From assembly GCA_002682825.1 (NCBI GenBank), contig NOKP01000010.1:1364001-1428000 (forward strand): a stretch of DNA of 64,000 bases, written 5' to 3'. A model generated the notes under the pieces. The model ran no database searches and was not told the DNA's origin. It saw only the letters and a program-made list of their open reading frames with translations. Origin of the DNA: Neonectria sp. B-13 (taxonomy: Eukaryota > Ascomycota > Sordariomycetes > Hypocreales > Nectriaceae). Of this stretch, positions 33,137 to 45,391 are shown piece by piece. The translations under genes and the position numbers were made by a program. How positions within the stretch are numbered: position 1 is the stretch's first letter; each line of letters opens with the position of its first letter.

Positions 33137-33741
33137 TCAGGGGTCTCTCCTGTTTGAGACGGCTGGGATGAATACGGTAGCATTTGGATCGGCGTATAAA
33201 AGTCTAATGTTAGTAAGGATACCAACTTCGTTGCAAATTGTTGAAGAAGCTTGGTTGAGTGAGACGGATGTACGAATGACCAAGAAACAAGGTTCATGAG
33301 GTGGGATAGAAACGTCAGTTGCGGGTACCTGAGGTGTCAAGGCAGCACAGTATTTATTACTCGGGACATAAACAACTTTTACTAATGGCATAAATAGACG
33401 TACCTAATACTAAATATATCCCTAATAATAAAGACCTTAGTAATTATATATTAGACCTTATACATTAATTAGCCCTTAGGCCATATGTTATATTCATGCT
33501 ATCAGCCAGCAAAGTTATTCTCCTTACAAGAGATAAGCAACAGCGGGCAGCTTCCTCCGGCACAAGCCCATGTGAGAGTGGCGTCGCACGCAAGCAACTG
33601 AATACGCAACCCCTCCTCCCCTTCCTTCCTTCCTTCCTTCTTGCTCCCCTCACACAAACAGCCTCCCGCCAAAAAGAAAATTTCCTTTCCCGGCAAAAAA
33701 AGATCTGCTCAATCCCGATCATAGGGAGTTTGTATAGGAAT
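33137..33741. other. Spacer with TA-rich patch
   Basis: Positions about 33390-33480 are extremely TA-rich (AATACTAAATATATCC, TAATTATATATTAG), consistent with RIP-degraded repeat DNA. A T7 stretch on the minus strand at about 33695 lies downstream of tRNA-Lys and would terminate it. No gene is seen. Confidence 0.45.
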
Positions 33742-33825
33742 AGCCCGATGCGGGGGTCGAACCCGCAACCTTGAGATTTGTGTACTCATAAGAGTCTCAC
33801 GCTCTACCGATTGAGCTAACCGGGC
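33742..33825 (-). tRNA. tRNA-Lys(CTT) with an 11-base intron
   Basis: On the minus strand, acceptor strands GCCCGGT and ATCGGGC pair with one G-T wobble. The D arm is GCTCAATCGGTAGAGC. The anticodon stem TGAGA/TCTCA encloses CTCTTA, an 11-base insert (TGAGTACACAA) and A, giving anticodon CTT. The T arm is GCGGG-TTCGACC-CCCGC. Total length is 84 bases including the discriminator. Confidence 0.92.
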
Positions 33826-34775
33826 CTCGAAACGAGGCTTGTTTGATGAGGTGGCAGCTTGTTATTACGGACTAGGAAAGTAGGTTGTTTCCTGGTGTGG
33901 GTCGCGGCTTCCGTCCTTCGCTTCGTTGACCATCAACGGTTAGAAAAACTCATGAGTGCAACTCGGAGTAAACTCAAGTTAGATTCAATCTATAACTTTT
34001 AAACTTTCTAAAGGAGCCATTGGCTGTATAGACCCGGTTTGATCTTTGTTGTTGTCTTGGGAGTATTGTTGAACTTCCATGACAATTTGGAGCTTTACTA
34101 TTATGATCATGTCCTTCAAGGTTTGAAGGTTGAACCAGATCATATGAGCACGTGTTCACAAGCTTCCGCCAAAACACCACGTGTCATTAAAGCTGCCCCG
34201 GTCGAGTGTATCAAATTTGATGTCGATTAGAACCGACCTTCCTGAGTCATAGCCACGACAAAGCTGTCAATATCCCTCGCCTGAAGTTTTTGGACTAAAC
34301 TATAGGGTAAGTCACGCAACAAAGGAGCCCCTATCCTTAATGAAAGGGACCGTATACCTTTATATTAACAAACACCTGTATTGCACCAGGTAGACCCATT
34401 TCACACGAGACATTTATAGCAGAGCTCTTGGATTACAGTAGTCATTCATTTGTCTTTTTCTATCTACCATTCACCCATGGGCGCACTAATTCGCTGCGTT
34501 AACCCAGTTGTCGGCGTCCTCGCCTCCCATATTGGCCTTCCATCCAACCTTGACCAGGCCAATGGCGAGGTATATGACACCAGCCAATTTACACCGTGTG
34601 CCTTGTCCAACGAGGACGTCTGAAAGTAGACGCAGCGCCGTACGCTCATTGTAATCGCTGTCCCAATCCAGTCTCTTCCCAATTCATATCATGCAGGTTC
34701 CCCGCGAGAGTTCCCAGATGGATCATCCGAGATATCTTCCAGGGGCTACATGGAAGCCAGCGGCAGGTTCCGCCA
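33826..34775. other. Spacer between tRNA-Lys and eIF2A
   Basis: About 950 bases that probably hold the eIF2A 3' untranslated region at the right and the tRNA upstream region at the left. No conserved frame is present. Confidence 0.4.
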
Positions 34776-36942
34776 TCAGTTCTCCTTCTCCAACTGGTCC
34801 AGCTCCTTAAGCACGGAGGACTTGGTGTGGATCTTCTTAAGTTGAGTATCCTCCAGCTTCTCGCCGCCGGCATGGCGCATCTCCAGGTCCTCAATGGCGC
34901 GGACCTTCTTCTGGAGGCTGCGGATCTTCTTCGCATTGGGGTTCTGATCGAGGCCGGGGGGAGCACCCTGCTGAGGGACGAAATTGGGGTTGGGGTTGGG
35001 ATTTCCATTTCCGTTGGCGTTACCATTTCCGCGCTGCGTGTTGCTGCGGCTGCGAGCGCCGTTGTTTCGAGACTGGCTCCTGTGGTGGGCGTTGTTACCG
35101 CCGGGTCCTCGTCGCTCGGGGCTGCGGCCTTCACTTCCGGAACCAGCTCCAAACTCCCGGGGAGGAGGCACCAGGCTGGCTCCGCCGTTGGGCTCGCCCT
35201 GGGCGCCCTGAGGCCGACCCTCACCCTGGTTGGCTTTCTTGTTGCGCTTCTTCTTGTTCTTTGCCTTGGACGAGTTTTCATCGCCAATGGGCTCGGCTCC
35301 AGGGACGGTCTTCCCACCCCCAGGGGCTGCGTCAGCAAAGTCAGCTCCGGGGACGGCGCGGCGCGGACGGCCGAAGCCGTTGGGACCAATGTTAGGGGTC
35401 CCGTTGCTCACAAGGTGAGCAGCACCGCCCTCGTCCTCGCGCTTGAAGTGAAGAGGCGTGGCCAGTCCGCGTGCACCGGGAGGACGGTACGCACCCGCCG
35501 GCTTGCTAGGGGTCTTGACCGAGCCAAGATAAGTCGTGGCCGACAAGTGCGCGGGTGGGATGGGAGTGAGCGGGTCACCATTGACAACCTTATCTGGGGG
35601 ATTCGGACGCCAGGTAACGTGATACAGCTCAACCATGTCTTCATTGTACATGATGCCTCCGCTAACGTGCCACAGCTTGATACCGTTGTCCACGCGGAGT
35701 CGCGGCGAGGTGGTGCAAGTCATGATGTAGCGGCTATCAGGGCTCCATTCGCATACGCTGGGGTTTCCGCTCTCAATGGTGGTGACCTTGCGGAAGTCCT
35801 TCTCGAGATCGTAGACGTCGATTTGGCCAGCAAGGTTGCCGAAGCCGGCGACCAAGACGAACCGGCCAGTCGGCGAGAAGATGATTGTGTTTCGGGGAGC
35901 CAGGGGGAACGTGTGCGTTGCAACGGCCCGGTGGTTAAAGATGGTGGCCTTGGCTGGCATATAACCGTACACAACTCCGAACTCTTTCGAGTTTGGAGAC
36001 CACGAAACGTCGTGGATAGGGCCCTCCTTATCCAGGGTCACGCGAGCATCGAATGCGCCAGTGGTGCTGAGCAGATACAGCGTAGTCTCGCCATAGTAGC
36101 TCTTACCGGAGCGATCGACATCGGTCTGCGCAAGGACTAGCAGGCTGGAGCCTTGCTTGTTCCACTTCAACTGGACCTTGTCACCCTTGAAGAAGGTCTT
36201 CTGGGAGATGGGGGCATTGAAAAGGGGGACGTTGAAGACCTTGACGGCAGCGGGTTGACCCTTAACGGATTGTTAGCATGGCTTACATAGGTTGGGTGAA
36301 TGAATGAAGGGGTGAAGAAGTGAATGAATTGCGACAGATGGGAAAGTCACTAACCTTGCGCTCAGGGACAAAAACTGCGACAGCGTGGTTATGGCTGCCA
36401 GGAGCGAGGGCGTAGTTAGTAGCACCCTCAACTCGGAGCTTGTTCCACACCTTGACGAGATCGTGGCTCTCATAGAACTGAACCTCATTGGTGACGAGGC
36501 GAGCACAGTACTTCTCATCGGCGGTGTACTGGAGATTCCAGCCTCCCTGCTGCTTCTGGACGAACCGAGCCAGCGGCTCTTTCTCGGCGGCAGCAACGCC
36601 CTCCTCGACGACGCGCCAGACCTTCAGGTTCTTGGTCGCATCGCCGGCCTCGTCCTTGCCCGGGCGCTCCCAGGTGATGACGAAGGTGCCGCGGGGGGAG
36701 AAGGCGAGCTCATAGACGTTGAGGAGGGGTAAGGAGAGGACCTCGTGGCCGGTGGAGGCGTCGACGACGCTGACGGTCTCGGGAGAGGCCCAGCCGAAGT
36801 AGCGGCCACAGGGGGAGTAGGCACAGCACCGGAGGTTGCCCTCGGGCTTGGTGAACCCAGCGAGAGGCTCGTAGACGGGCGCGGCGTCAAAGACACCGAT
36901 GGTCTTCTGGGTTCGGTAGGCAAACTGCAGCGGAGACGCCAT
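34776..36942 (-). CDS. Eukaryotic translation initiation factor 2A (eIF2A)
   Basis: Exons 36942-36355 and 36260-34776 give 690 residues; the intron (donor GTTAGT, acceptor TTAAG) falls in phase 0 between PERK and GQPAAVKVFN. The N-terminal two-thirds form the eIF2A WD40-like propeller, with repeated beta-strand blocks such as CAYSPCGRYFGWAS, LAFSPRGTFVITWERP, DVSWSPNSKEFGVVYG, IIFSPTGRFVLVAGFGN and CEWSPDSRYIMT. After RPPGARG comes a low-complexity linker (GNGNANGNGNPNPNPN and KNKKKRNKKA), then a C-terminal helix-rich tail (IRSLQKKVRAIEDL through LKELDQLEKEN). eIF2A binds the 40S subunit and is linked to non-AUG and stress translation in other organisms. Length and domain order are normal for fungi. 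It is not part of the eIF2 heterotrimer. Confidence 0.95.
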
Positions 36943-38874
36943 GGCTAGTGAAAGTCACAGTATCTCGTGTCTTGCGGGTCTTGTTTGTGGTCGGGGGGTC
37001 AAATGTTCTTGGGGGGGGATGGTCGTTTTTGGCACTTTCTCCTGATCTTGTCGATGGGCGCGAAGCGATTAGGCTCGGTACCCAAGGGCGGATCTGAGGT
37101 TGGCAGGGGCGAAGGGCAGGCTTAAAAGCGGCCGAGTTGTGACTTCGCAACGAAGTTGTCGAGAGTGCGACTTGAGAGACTCGGGCACGTTGCAAAAGCT
37201 GGTCGTCCGGGGATGGGTTGTCGTCGGGCGGCGGAGGGAGTTGAAAAGTCGTCGCTGAGCAACAAGGTGGTGGCGAGCGAGGCGAGCAGCGCAAAGCGGA
37301 ACGTCAACGTCAACGTTCAAAGACGTCACGAGGGATCGTTTTTCGGGCGGAATGCAAAGCCTGGACCTGCGGAAGGAGAAAGAACAGGAAGAACAGATGC
37401 CGGGAGAAGTTTGAAGGAAGACGGCAAGCACCCAAAGGGGAGGGAAGGGGGAATTGGCGCGGCAGGGCCGTGATGCTGTGGGCTGGAGGGAAACAAGAGG
37501 AGAAGTGGCTGCGAGGGGCGGAGGGCGGGTTGATGTTTTTTGTTCTTTTTTTTTTTCATTCACTGGGAGGCGCACGCGCCACACTTTGCTTTGCTGGGCC
37601 GGGGGACGTAGTGAGCGGACTGACTGTGGGTGGCATAATGGAACCCTGTGCGCTCTGTGTCCCTCCGTGACTCAGCCTCGAGGCGAATGAAGGTCACTGA
37701 AGCGCCCATAACGCCTCAAGGACCTCTGGGGACCTCCAAGGGGCTTTGGACAGTGTTCGCAGGTCCAATTGCCGCAGTATCTTGCTCGCAGGCTGTCTCG
37801 GTCCGCCAACGTAAATCGATGCCTGATCCCGGGCTATGCCCTTTTCAGCCACAAGGGTCGTGGGGCCCTCCCCGTGCAGCTGTGGGGCTTCAGGTCTCAC
37901 TGATGGCATTTCCAAGGCAATGAATGGATGTGTGTGTGTGTCCCTTGTTGGGACTTGGCAACCGAGTTTGGAGAAATCCCAAGGGCAAGCGACGGACAAC
38001 CCGATTTCATAGACTATAGTTATTATATGATATGACCAGAAACGATTCCTACGATGGGTTGCAAAACAGCAAAAGTAAACTCGGTCTCGCCACCAGGCCC
38101 AAGTGCATAAAAACCTTGCGTGCCACACCACTGACCCCTTCTCGCCTGGCGCTGAATCGTACCTAGCATCCATTTGTTCACCCTTCAAGTTGGGCGCGTG
38201 TCAGAGCTGACACCAGGGAGAGCGGTCAGACTCACTCCGATTTGCTCCCAGTGGATTGCAGCTTGTCATTGATCATCTGACCCGACCATTGATCTGTCCT
38301 ATCGTGATTGGGCCATCTAACTGTGCTACACGGGCTACTTGAGGTGTGCTGCAGTTTGTTGGCAGCAGCGCGTCCAAATGCTGTGGGGAAACCACTTCTT
38401 AGTTGGATGCCGACTGATTAGGTGATGTTGATGCCACCCTACCAGCTCTCGCAACTCGTCCATGTCTTCGTCCTCGATGCTAGGGACCCGATGCGCCTTG
38501 CCAGATCCTGCTCGGTTCATATACCAATCTACAGCTGGGCAGGCCAACGCCATTCATTGCATTTCAAGTACGTTGCCCCTAGGTCTCACACTGGCTCCCG
38601 CAATTTGCACAAGAAGCGCCACTACTTATGAGATGCTCATCCATCGGGTCACCCTTATGGTTCGGCTTGCCCTGGTTTGCTCAAGCGCTCAATGGATGGC
38701 CGCCTGTCTCGCCCAGCTTCCGCAACTGTGATAGGCGACCCCAACCAATGGTGCCCAGTTTGCAAACCTGAGCGGTAACCGTCGACCGTCCCCAACATGT
38801 TACCGTCAGTTGTGGATAATACACAGAAATGTCTACCATTGTCATACCCCCCTGCACATATCAATTCCTGCACC
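36943..38874. other. Intergenic region between eIF2A and the RPAP1-like gene
   Basis: Both flanking genes are on the minus strand, so this contains the eIF2A promoter (left) and the RPAP1-like 3' untranslated region (right). A short TG run sits near 37930. No supported gene was found. Confidence 0.4.
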
Positions 38875-40125
38875 TTACCGTCCCTGGAACTGCTCTCTCC
38901 AGCCCCCCTTTTCAAACAGCCACAGGGCTTCAGTTGCAAATGCACGACTTCCTCTGTGCCCGCCTTCGTTCATGGCAGCCTCCGTTAGAGTCTGCAGAAC
39001 TCGTCCCTGCTTGACTGAATTCCACACACCCATGGCAATGGGGTCGTCTATAGTTTTTCCCCACTCGCCATTACCCAAGCGGTAGAGGATCCTCCCCAGC
39101 GTCTGAAACGCCATACATCGCTGAGCCGGGACTGCACTCCGGGCAAGGTGCGCAAGCTCGGCGACGGTGTACCCCGCGGCTTCTGGAGCCTCACCATGGT
39201 GATGCAAGCCTTTGGATGACGGGATGGATCGACTGACCCGCGGAGATAGGAACCGGCCCTGAAAGTCGAACCTCAAAGCCGAAATTGTAATCTCGGGGTG
39301 TGGGTAGTATGGAGAATCCTTGTCTGCCGGGCTGTCCTTGGTAGGGATCGGTGCCATCCAAGCGAGTTTGCTTGGGTCGGCGGGCAGGTTGGGAAAGTAT
39401 TTCTCGTGGAGTGTGGCAAGGAAGTTCGGGTCAGAGGGATCGAGGTCAGGAAGGGATGGGGGCACCGGGAAGTGTGTTGTCTTTGGTAGATCGGTAATCG
39501 GGAATATATCAGGCGGTATCTGGGACGGTGCTTGGTCTTCGTCGTAGTTGTCTGCGATCTTCTTGGTCGACGTAGCAGTCGCCTCAGGGACTGGCTTTGG
39601 TGACTGAGAGTCTTGCGCCTCGGTCTTGGTATCTGACTTCGATGTATCCTCGATCTTGATTTCGGGTGGGGGTTGTACTGTTTCGGGAGCCTCGGAAGGT
39701 GGCGGGTCAAAAGGAGAAGGACCAGAGGTCTCTTCGATATTGGCCCGTTGAAGAAGTTTTTGAATGAGGGCAGGATTCAAGCCGTTCATGATATCCTCTT
39801 GCGCCTGGGCAATCTCGGCGGGGCTCATGCCGGCGAGCTTCTGACGGTTCTCTCGGTCGATTCGATTCTTCTCAACCGCCGCAAAGTCCGTCTGATCAGA
39901 GGCATCTTGAGATTGGGTTGCTGGTGATTGTCTCTGCTGCCTGGGTCGAGCGGCGGGTTCTTCTCCGGCTGCCTGGGCGGCGCGCTGCTGCTTGAAGGCG
40001 GAAGACCTCCATCGGCGTTTGTGCTGCGGGAACCCGGTAGACGAGATGGGGTCGGAGAAATCGACGGGCTTCTTCTCGCCGGCGTCGCGCTCCACGATGT
40101 CTCCGATGAGAAGGGTTGGATCCAT
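38875..40125 (-). CDS. RNA polymerase II-associated protein 1-like (Rba50/RPAP1)
   Basis: A single-exon, 416-residue protein. The N-terminal block TGFPQHKRRWRSSAFKQQR and then ENRQKLAGMSPAEIAQAQEDIMNGLNPALIQKLLQRA are the RPAP1 N-terminal domain hallmarks; the SPxEIxxxQxxIMxxLxPxLIxxL helix is diagnostic. A Pro/Glu/Asp-rich linker follows. The RPAP1 C-terminal region starts near WMAPIP, with ISALRFDFQGRFLSP and HHHGEAPEAAGYTVAELAHLARSAVPAQRCMAFQ. Fungal Rba50 proteins are of this short type, unlike the much longer animal RPAP1. Rba50 acts in assembly and nuclear import of RNA polymerase II. The stop lies inside a GGTAAGG sequence, so a further 3' exon cannot be excluded, though none was recognised. 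Confidence 0.9.
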   Translation of the reverse strand: MDPTLLIGDIVERDAGEKKPVDFSDPISSTGFPQHKRRWRSSAFKQQRAAQAAGEEPAARPRQQRQSPATQSQDASDQTDFAAVEKNRIDRENRQKLAGMSPAEIAQAQEDIMNGLNPALIQKLLQRANIEETSGPSPFDPPPSEAPETVQPPPEIKIEDTSKSDTKTEAQDSQSPKPVPEATATSTKKIADNYDEDQAPSQIPPDIFPITDLPKTTHFPVPPSLPDLDPSDPNFLATLHEKYFPNLPADPSKLAWMAPIPTKDSPADKDSPYYPHPEITISALRFDFQGRFLSPRVSRSIPSSKGLHHHGEAPEAAGYTVAELAHLARSAVPAQRCMAFQTLGRILYRLGNGEWGKTIDDPIAMGVWNSVKQGRVLQTLTEAAMNEGGHRGSRAFATEALWLFEKGGWREQFQGR

Positions 40126-41961
40126 GGTGACGTGGTGTTTCTTTTCTCTCTTGTCCTGGTGACGACGTCTTGACGGGCAGAGTCACGGTCTCTTTTCGGT
40201 GGAGGCGCGGAGAAAATCTGGAGTGGGGCAAACATGCGCGACCCCACCTTTTCCATCGTCCGCTGCGGACATATCCGCTTTGACCTCCGCTCTGCCGCCT
40301 GCCACGTGAAATATGCCCGGCCTCAGTGAGAAGATTCGGGAAGCAACCAGCTCGGCTGCTGTATGAGAATACGACGCAACTGCGGCAGTCTCTGGGTGGA
40401 CGGACAAATATCGAATTGACAAGCCAGCTTCCTATTGTGGGATGGCGGATGCAGTTTGCAAGATTATTCGTCAATGTCGGGCGACATGAGACCATTAAAT
40501 GCGGGCTTAGCATTTAGGCAATCAGGGCTTCTTAGGAAAATGCATTCCTGAAACGCCAGTGCGGGATTTCGTCGGCTGTTCTTAGAAAGCAACAAATCCA
40601 GTATTATATCTTCATGTGAATTTATCCGGCATGCTAGAAATAGACGGGTTCAGGCCTGGTATTTATGTAGTCTTCTTTGAAGTCTTGCCTTGTTTCTCAT
40701 CATGCGCCTCCATTCCCCCCCTACTATGTAGGGCTATGGAAGCAATTCCCGGCCTGAAGCGCGTTGCACCGCCACATGTTGATTGGGGTGCTGGGTGCAT
40801 TAGCGCCGATCGATCCCCCTCTTCAACCCGGAGTTCCAAAAACAGAACGCGCGCCACAGGGGTTGTACTGTACTGATACGTGCGCTGTACTCCTCGTCCA
40901 GCTAGGGGGCGGTAACAACAAAGACACCTAATAAACTGAATGGGTCTACGAATACAATCTGCTGTCGGAGACAAGTGAGACCGCGAAACGGCTGTGGCAC
41001 TAGTGGTGTGGATTTATTCGCACACGGTGTGGTAACTAGAGTTGTGTTCGCACACCTAACAGAGAACATAGTAACTCGTCACATAATAATAAGCGGGCAG
41101 AGTCCTCATTTGAGCGTTGCTCAGTGTGGCCGAGCGCCTCCCCCTGCAGACGAGGCGATGATCACACAACGGTAGATGGCACGGGAAACGGCTCCCGATC
41201 GGGGAAATGAATGTGGTATTGTTATCTCTATGCGAGATGGCAATAGCAGTACAGTAAGAGTAAAGACTCAATACAACTGGTATCACGTTAGCTCTTATTG
41301 TTTGCGACAGACGGAAGCGTGGTGTCTCGATGTTTCTGTTTAATGAGGGGGATTGGGGGAGTACGTACCCGGGCCACAGCCACATGGAGTTCCCGAAAAA
41401 AGACAATGTGGCTGGCCCTGGTTTGGCCCTGGCTGCAGCGGCGCTTGTCGACCAAAGGACGCTAGATCCCTGTCGGCATGCCGCGTCTAAGCTTGGTTCA
41501 ACGTTCACGGAACCAGACGAGGAAGCACAAGGACGCCTGGAACGCGCAGGGAGGGCCAGCGATTGGCTCCCGGGCGGGGTTCCTCTGGCGGACGGGCACA
41601 CTGGACAGGGCCCCGTCACCACCCACCAGAACAGGTACCGGGCTTCGTCGCTCGCGGGAGTGGACTTGGCTAGAACTGCGGTACGTACCTTTTTCTTCCC
41701 CTTCCCTCAGTTTTCCTTTTCTTGCTACTTAGTATGTATTCTTGGCCTGGGCTCCCCACGCTTATCCACCCACCCGCGCTCCGACGCACCCTCGCTCGCA
41801 GGACCGGGTAGCTATGTCGCACGTTGCCGCTTGGGGCTTGGGGGCGGTCTTGGGTTGGAGCTTGGAGCTTCGGGGTCGTTTCTGGCGGTTTGCTGTGGTG
41901 TTGGCCTGGGGGATCCGGCTTCGACTCGGAGTATCTGGTGTTTGTGCCAAGGACGAAGTAC

Positions 41962-42061
41962 NNNNNNNNNNNNNNNNNNNNNNNNNNNNNNNNNNNNNNN
42001 NNNNNNNNNNNNNNNNNNNNNNNNNNNNNNNNNNNNNNNNNNNNNNNNNNNNNNNNNNNNN
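41962..42061. other. Assembly gap of exactly 100 N
   Basis: A run of 100 undetermined bases, a conventional placeholder length, so the true gap size is unknown. GC-rich sequence on the right side (CACCCCCCCGG) may have caused it. No coding region is visibly cut. Confidence 0.98.
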
Positions 42062-42261
42062 CACCCCCCCGGTCAGCCCGCCCGCGGACCCCCCTCCCAC
42101 CCTCCATCCCCAATGCGTGCGGCCCATCTGATACCGTATCGACTGTGACCGGCGGTCTGGTCTGAGGTAGCTATGGCGTTGCTGGTAGTATTCGCACATG
42201 CGCCTGGCGTAGCGCAGTGGCCACATCTGGTGTCGTAGTGTCGTAGTCGTCTCCGCCCATC

Positions 42262-42290
42262 GTCCCCGTCCCCGTCCCCGTCCCCGTCCA
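42262..42290. repeat. CCCCGT hexamer repeat
   Basis: Four or five CCCCGT units are read just right of the assembly gap, upstream of the Hpc2 gene. Confidence 0.85.
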
Positions 42291-43365
42291 CATCCATCCC
42301 CTTCGACCCTTGGCTCCTTCCTCATGACCTCCCGCCCGCCGTCGATGGCCGAGGCCGATGTTTAATTCGCGTTTAATAATAAAATTTCCCATTGCCAGAA
42401 ACGAAGCTGCCCGGGCCCCCCTCTCGTTTCCTCGTGCCCGTGTCGTGCGCGCGCAGCAGCATGTAGCAGCAGCAGCAGCAACCTGTTGGCTTTGCCCCGT
42501 TTTTCTCCTTCCCGCCAGAAAATAAGAAATGTTGTCGTCCCGAAAAAAAACGTAGCCATCCCCATCTCCCATTTCCTTTCCTTTTCCCCCCTTCTCACCT
42601 CCTCCCTCCTCCTCTCAACCTCTCCCACCCGCCATTTTTCTTCAACCACCAGCCTGCGTAAACTGGCCGCATTTCCTCAAATCCATCAATTCGGCATCCT
42701 TTCGGCATCCGAACCATCACCAAATTACCGTCATCCGCTGTGCTTGAAGCTGCAGCATCTGCCGCCGTTCCTGAAACCGTCCGACCCCCGCATCACCGTC
42801 GAATATCCGCCCACGCACCGAGCCTGACCGCGGTCGTCGTCGCCTGACCCAGCTGTCGTGAGGCTATTCAGAGTCGCAGCTCCACCACCCACCTGTCCCG
42901 CTTTCTGGCCACTCACAGCCCGTCGACGTTCCCGGCCGCGCAGCCCGCCATCCACTCACCCACTGTACTTGGTACCTGACCAAGGCCATTGTGCAGCGCT
43001 GTGTACCTTCCCCAGGTATTGTAGTTGCAGTGCACCCGACGGCACCTTCCATTTTCTCCGCCGCGCCCACCGCACCGCCGCACCGCCGACCAAACGCCGG
43101 CCCCCAACTTGAAACCTCGGACCTCCAAAACCATTCAACTGCCAATCACGCCTGCATCCTGCCTTTGGTTGTTTGAATCACGGTCGCCCTTCCGTGCAAG
43201 GACTTGCTGTCTTGTCTTTTTTCTTTTGTCGCCCGTTGTTCATGAATCCTGTCTCCTATCCTCGCGAGTCATCCCTCACGCGCTAGCCTCCCGTCGGAGG
43301 ACCATTGGCCCATTCCCGCCTTGGTGCATCAAGGGAATACCGCCGGGATATCGCCCTGCATCGGT

Positions 43366-45391
43366 ATGACCGCGACTGGCGACACGTCCATGTCGCGATA
43401 CGACTCATCTGCTGGTGAGCTGTCTTCGCCCCCATCAGGGTCCCTTTCAGAACCAGGTTCTCCGTCGCGACAACCCGTCAACCGCGCCCGAAACGACATG
43501 GAGGAGATTGTAGTCGGCCACGATCACCACCAGCAAGCTGGCCAGCCGCCACCACCGCCCATGCCTCCCCAGACTGGCACCGGCCCGCCCAAGCGATATG
43601 CCTTGGTTGACAACCAGTGGGTGCAGCTGACGGCCGCCGGCGTGCCTCGCAAGAAGCCTGGTCGCAAGCCTGGCTCCATGGTGAAGCCCAAGAACCCCGA
43701 CGGCTCCGATCCCCCCAAGGTCACACGCAAACCTCGGAAGTCTCGCGAACCCAATCCGCTGCCCATCCAGCGAAAGCGCAAGATTGCTCTCGCCAACGAC
43801 ACCGACACTGATGTACTCTCCGACTCCAAATCCCTCGCCGCTGCCGCCTCGCGCCAGCCACGTGTCTCAGACGTCTCCAACATGACCGCCTCGTCGCCCG
43901 CCCAACCGCAACATCAGCAACATTCCCACCAACCTGAGCAGCGCTACTCTCCCAAGATCCCCAAACGAGAACATTACCCTGGGTCTATGCAAAACATTTT
44001 AAACTCCGATCCTCCTTCGCAGCCCCCGCTGCAGTCGTCGCCACCCAGCTCCGCCGCCATCCCCGTGCGCACAAGCGGTCAGAGCTACGATCCCATCCGT
44101 GGCAGGATTGAGCCCGTTCGCGAGTCAATGGGCTCCCACAACCCCTACACATCTGCTTCTGGCTCTCCCAGAGCTCCGACCCAGATGCCTAATCGCTCCC
44201 CCACCATTGCCAGTCTGCTGGAGCCATCTGCTCCTCCGGCTGCGTCGCCCAATAATTCGCACAACATATATCAGCCTGCTTCAAATCAGCCTCGATTCCA
44301 GGCCCATGAACAGTCGCTGCCCCCTTCGCCGTCCAACCACGCTCGAGGAATATCAACGCCGACACCGCCGTCACGCTCCCTGGCCCCGGAAGTGATCAAG
44401 AACCCGCCCCCGCCACCGCCTCCTGTGCAACGGGCTGTTATTAGGGAGTCCAATTTCACCACAATTTCCAATGGCCCGATCAAGAAGGTGTCGCCCAAGC
44501 AAAAACCCCACACTGGTGTGTCGACCCCGAAGACGGACAACTTAGACGACCTCCAGGAAAGCGAGGGACGATCCATTCTCGACTTCGGAAGGGCCAAGCC
44601 CGGCGAGGAGCTGCAGGCGCCTACTATCGTTCTTACAATTCCCATCCAAGCAGGAGAGACGAACAAGTACGTCAACTTCATGCGCATGGCCGAAGACCGC
44701 TACGGATGGGATGCGCTCCACCCCCGCCTGGCCGCCAATCGTGATCGAAAGGCTCGCATTGCCGCCGCTGCTGCCTCGCTGGAGAAGGTAGAATCTAGCC
44801 GTGAATCCGGTGATGAGATGTCGGTGGACCTGTCCGATGCCGAGGGTAGTAACCCCGACAACGCTGGTACCAGTGGACCTGACGCCCAAGCCAAACCGAA
44901 GAAGAAGCGCAACTTCAAAGAGGATCAATACGATGTCGACGACGATTTTGTGGATGATTCCGAGCTCCTCTGGGAGGCTCAGGCGGCTGCCAGCCGTGAT
45001 GGGTTCTTTGTCTACTCGGGCCCCCTGGTGCCCGAGGTAGAGAAGCCCGCAGCGGGGTATGTGCTCATGATGTCTATATCGTTCCTTTCAATGCTAACAA
45101 GCTGGCAGACACGATGGTCCTCCCAAGCGCGGACGGGGCGGCCGAGGAAGCCGTGGCGGTGGACGCGGTGCCTCTACCCGTGGCGGAGCTGGTTCTGGTC
45201 GCGGCGGTGGCCCGGGTTCCCGAGGCGGTTCCATCACTCGAAAGCCTCGTATTACCAAGTCTGAAAAGGCGCAGCGCGAACGTGAGAAGGCCGAGCGAGA
45301 GAGCCTGGCCCAGTTGGCTAAGACGCCGACTCATGGTTACTCGCTCCAGCCGACGACACCTGCATTCGCTGTAAGCGAGCTGGGTGCTTAG
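43366..45391 (+). CDS. hpc2: HIR histone chaperone complex subunit Hpc2 (ubinuclein family)
   Basis: Exons 43366-45056 and 45109-45391 (GTATGT donor, GCTAAC branch-like site) give 657 residues. The defining Hpc2-related domain lies at about residues 520-560: YDVDDDFVDDSELLWEAQAA followed by DGFFVYSGPLVPE. Before it, about residues 1-440 are Pro/Ser/Gln-rich and disordered, with an AT-hook-like RKKPGRKPGS near 105 and a basic KRKRKI-like run. After the intron comes a Gly/Arg-rich RGG stretch (RGGRGSRGGGRGAST) and a charged helix (KAQREREKAERESL). Hpc2 anchors the HIR complex, which deposits H3-H4 independently of replication and represses histone genes. ATG 43366 has a purine at -3; the next in-frame ATG, 43390, has a weaker context. 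The gene is convergent with the GGA gene. Confidence 0.92.

Larger units (their letters stand above)
40126..43365. other. Divergent intergenic region, interrupted by an assembly gap
   Basis: Contains the promoters of the RPAP1-like gene (left) and the Hpc2 gene (right), plus the 100-base N run. CCCCGT hexamer repeats lie at about 42262-42290 and AGC repeats at about 42450-42480. The last 700 bases before 43366 are strongly C/CT-rich, as expected of a fungal 5' leader. Frames around 41330-41960 run into the gap and show no family similarity. Confidence 0.45.

Noticed and set aside
34596..36140. 514-codon plus-strand frame opposite eIF2A
   Set aside because: The minus strand encodes a clear eIF2A propeller, so the long opposite frame is a by-product of GC-rich codon use.
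41330..42148. Open frame running through the assembly gap
   Set aside because: The frame depends on undetermined bases and shows no protein similarity on either side.
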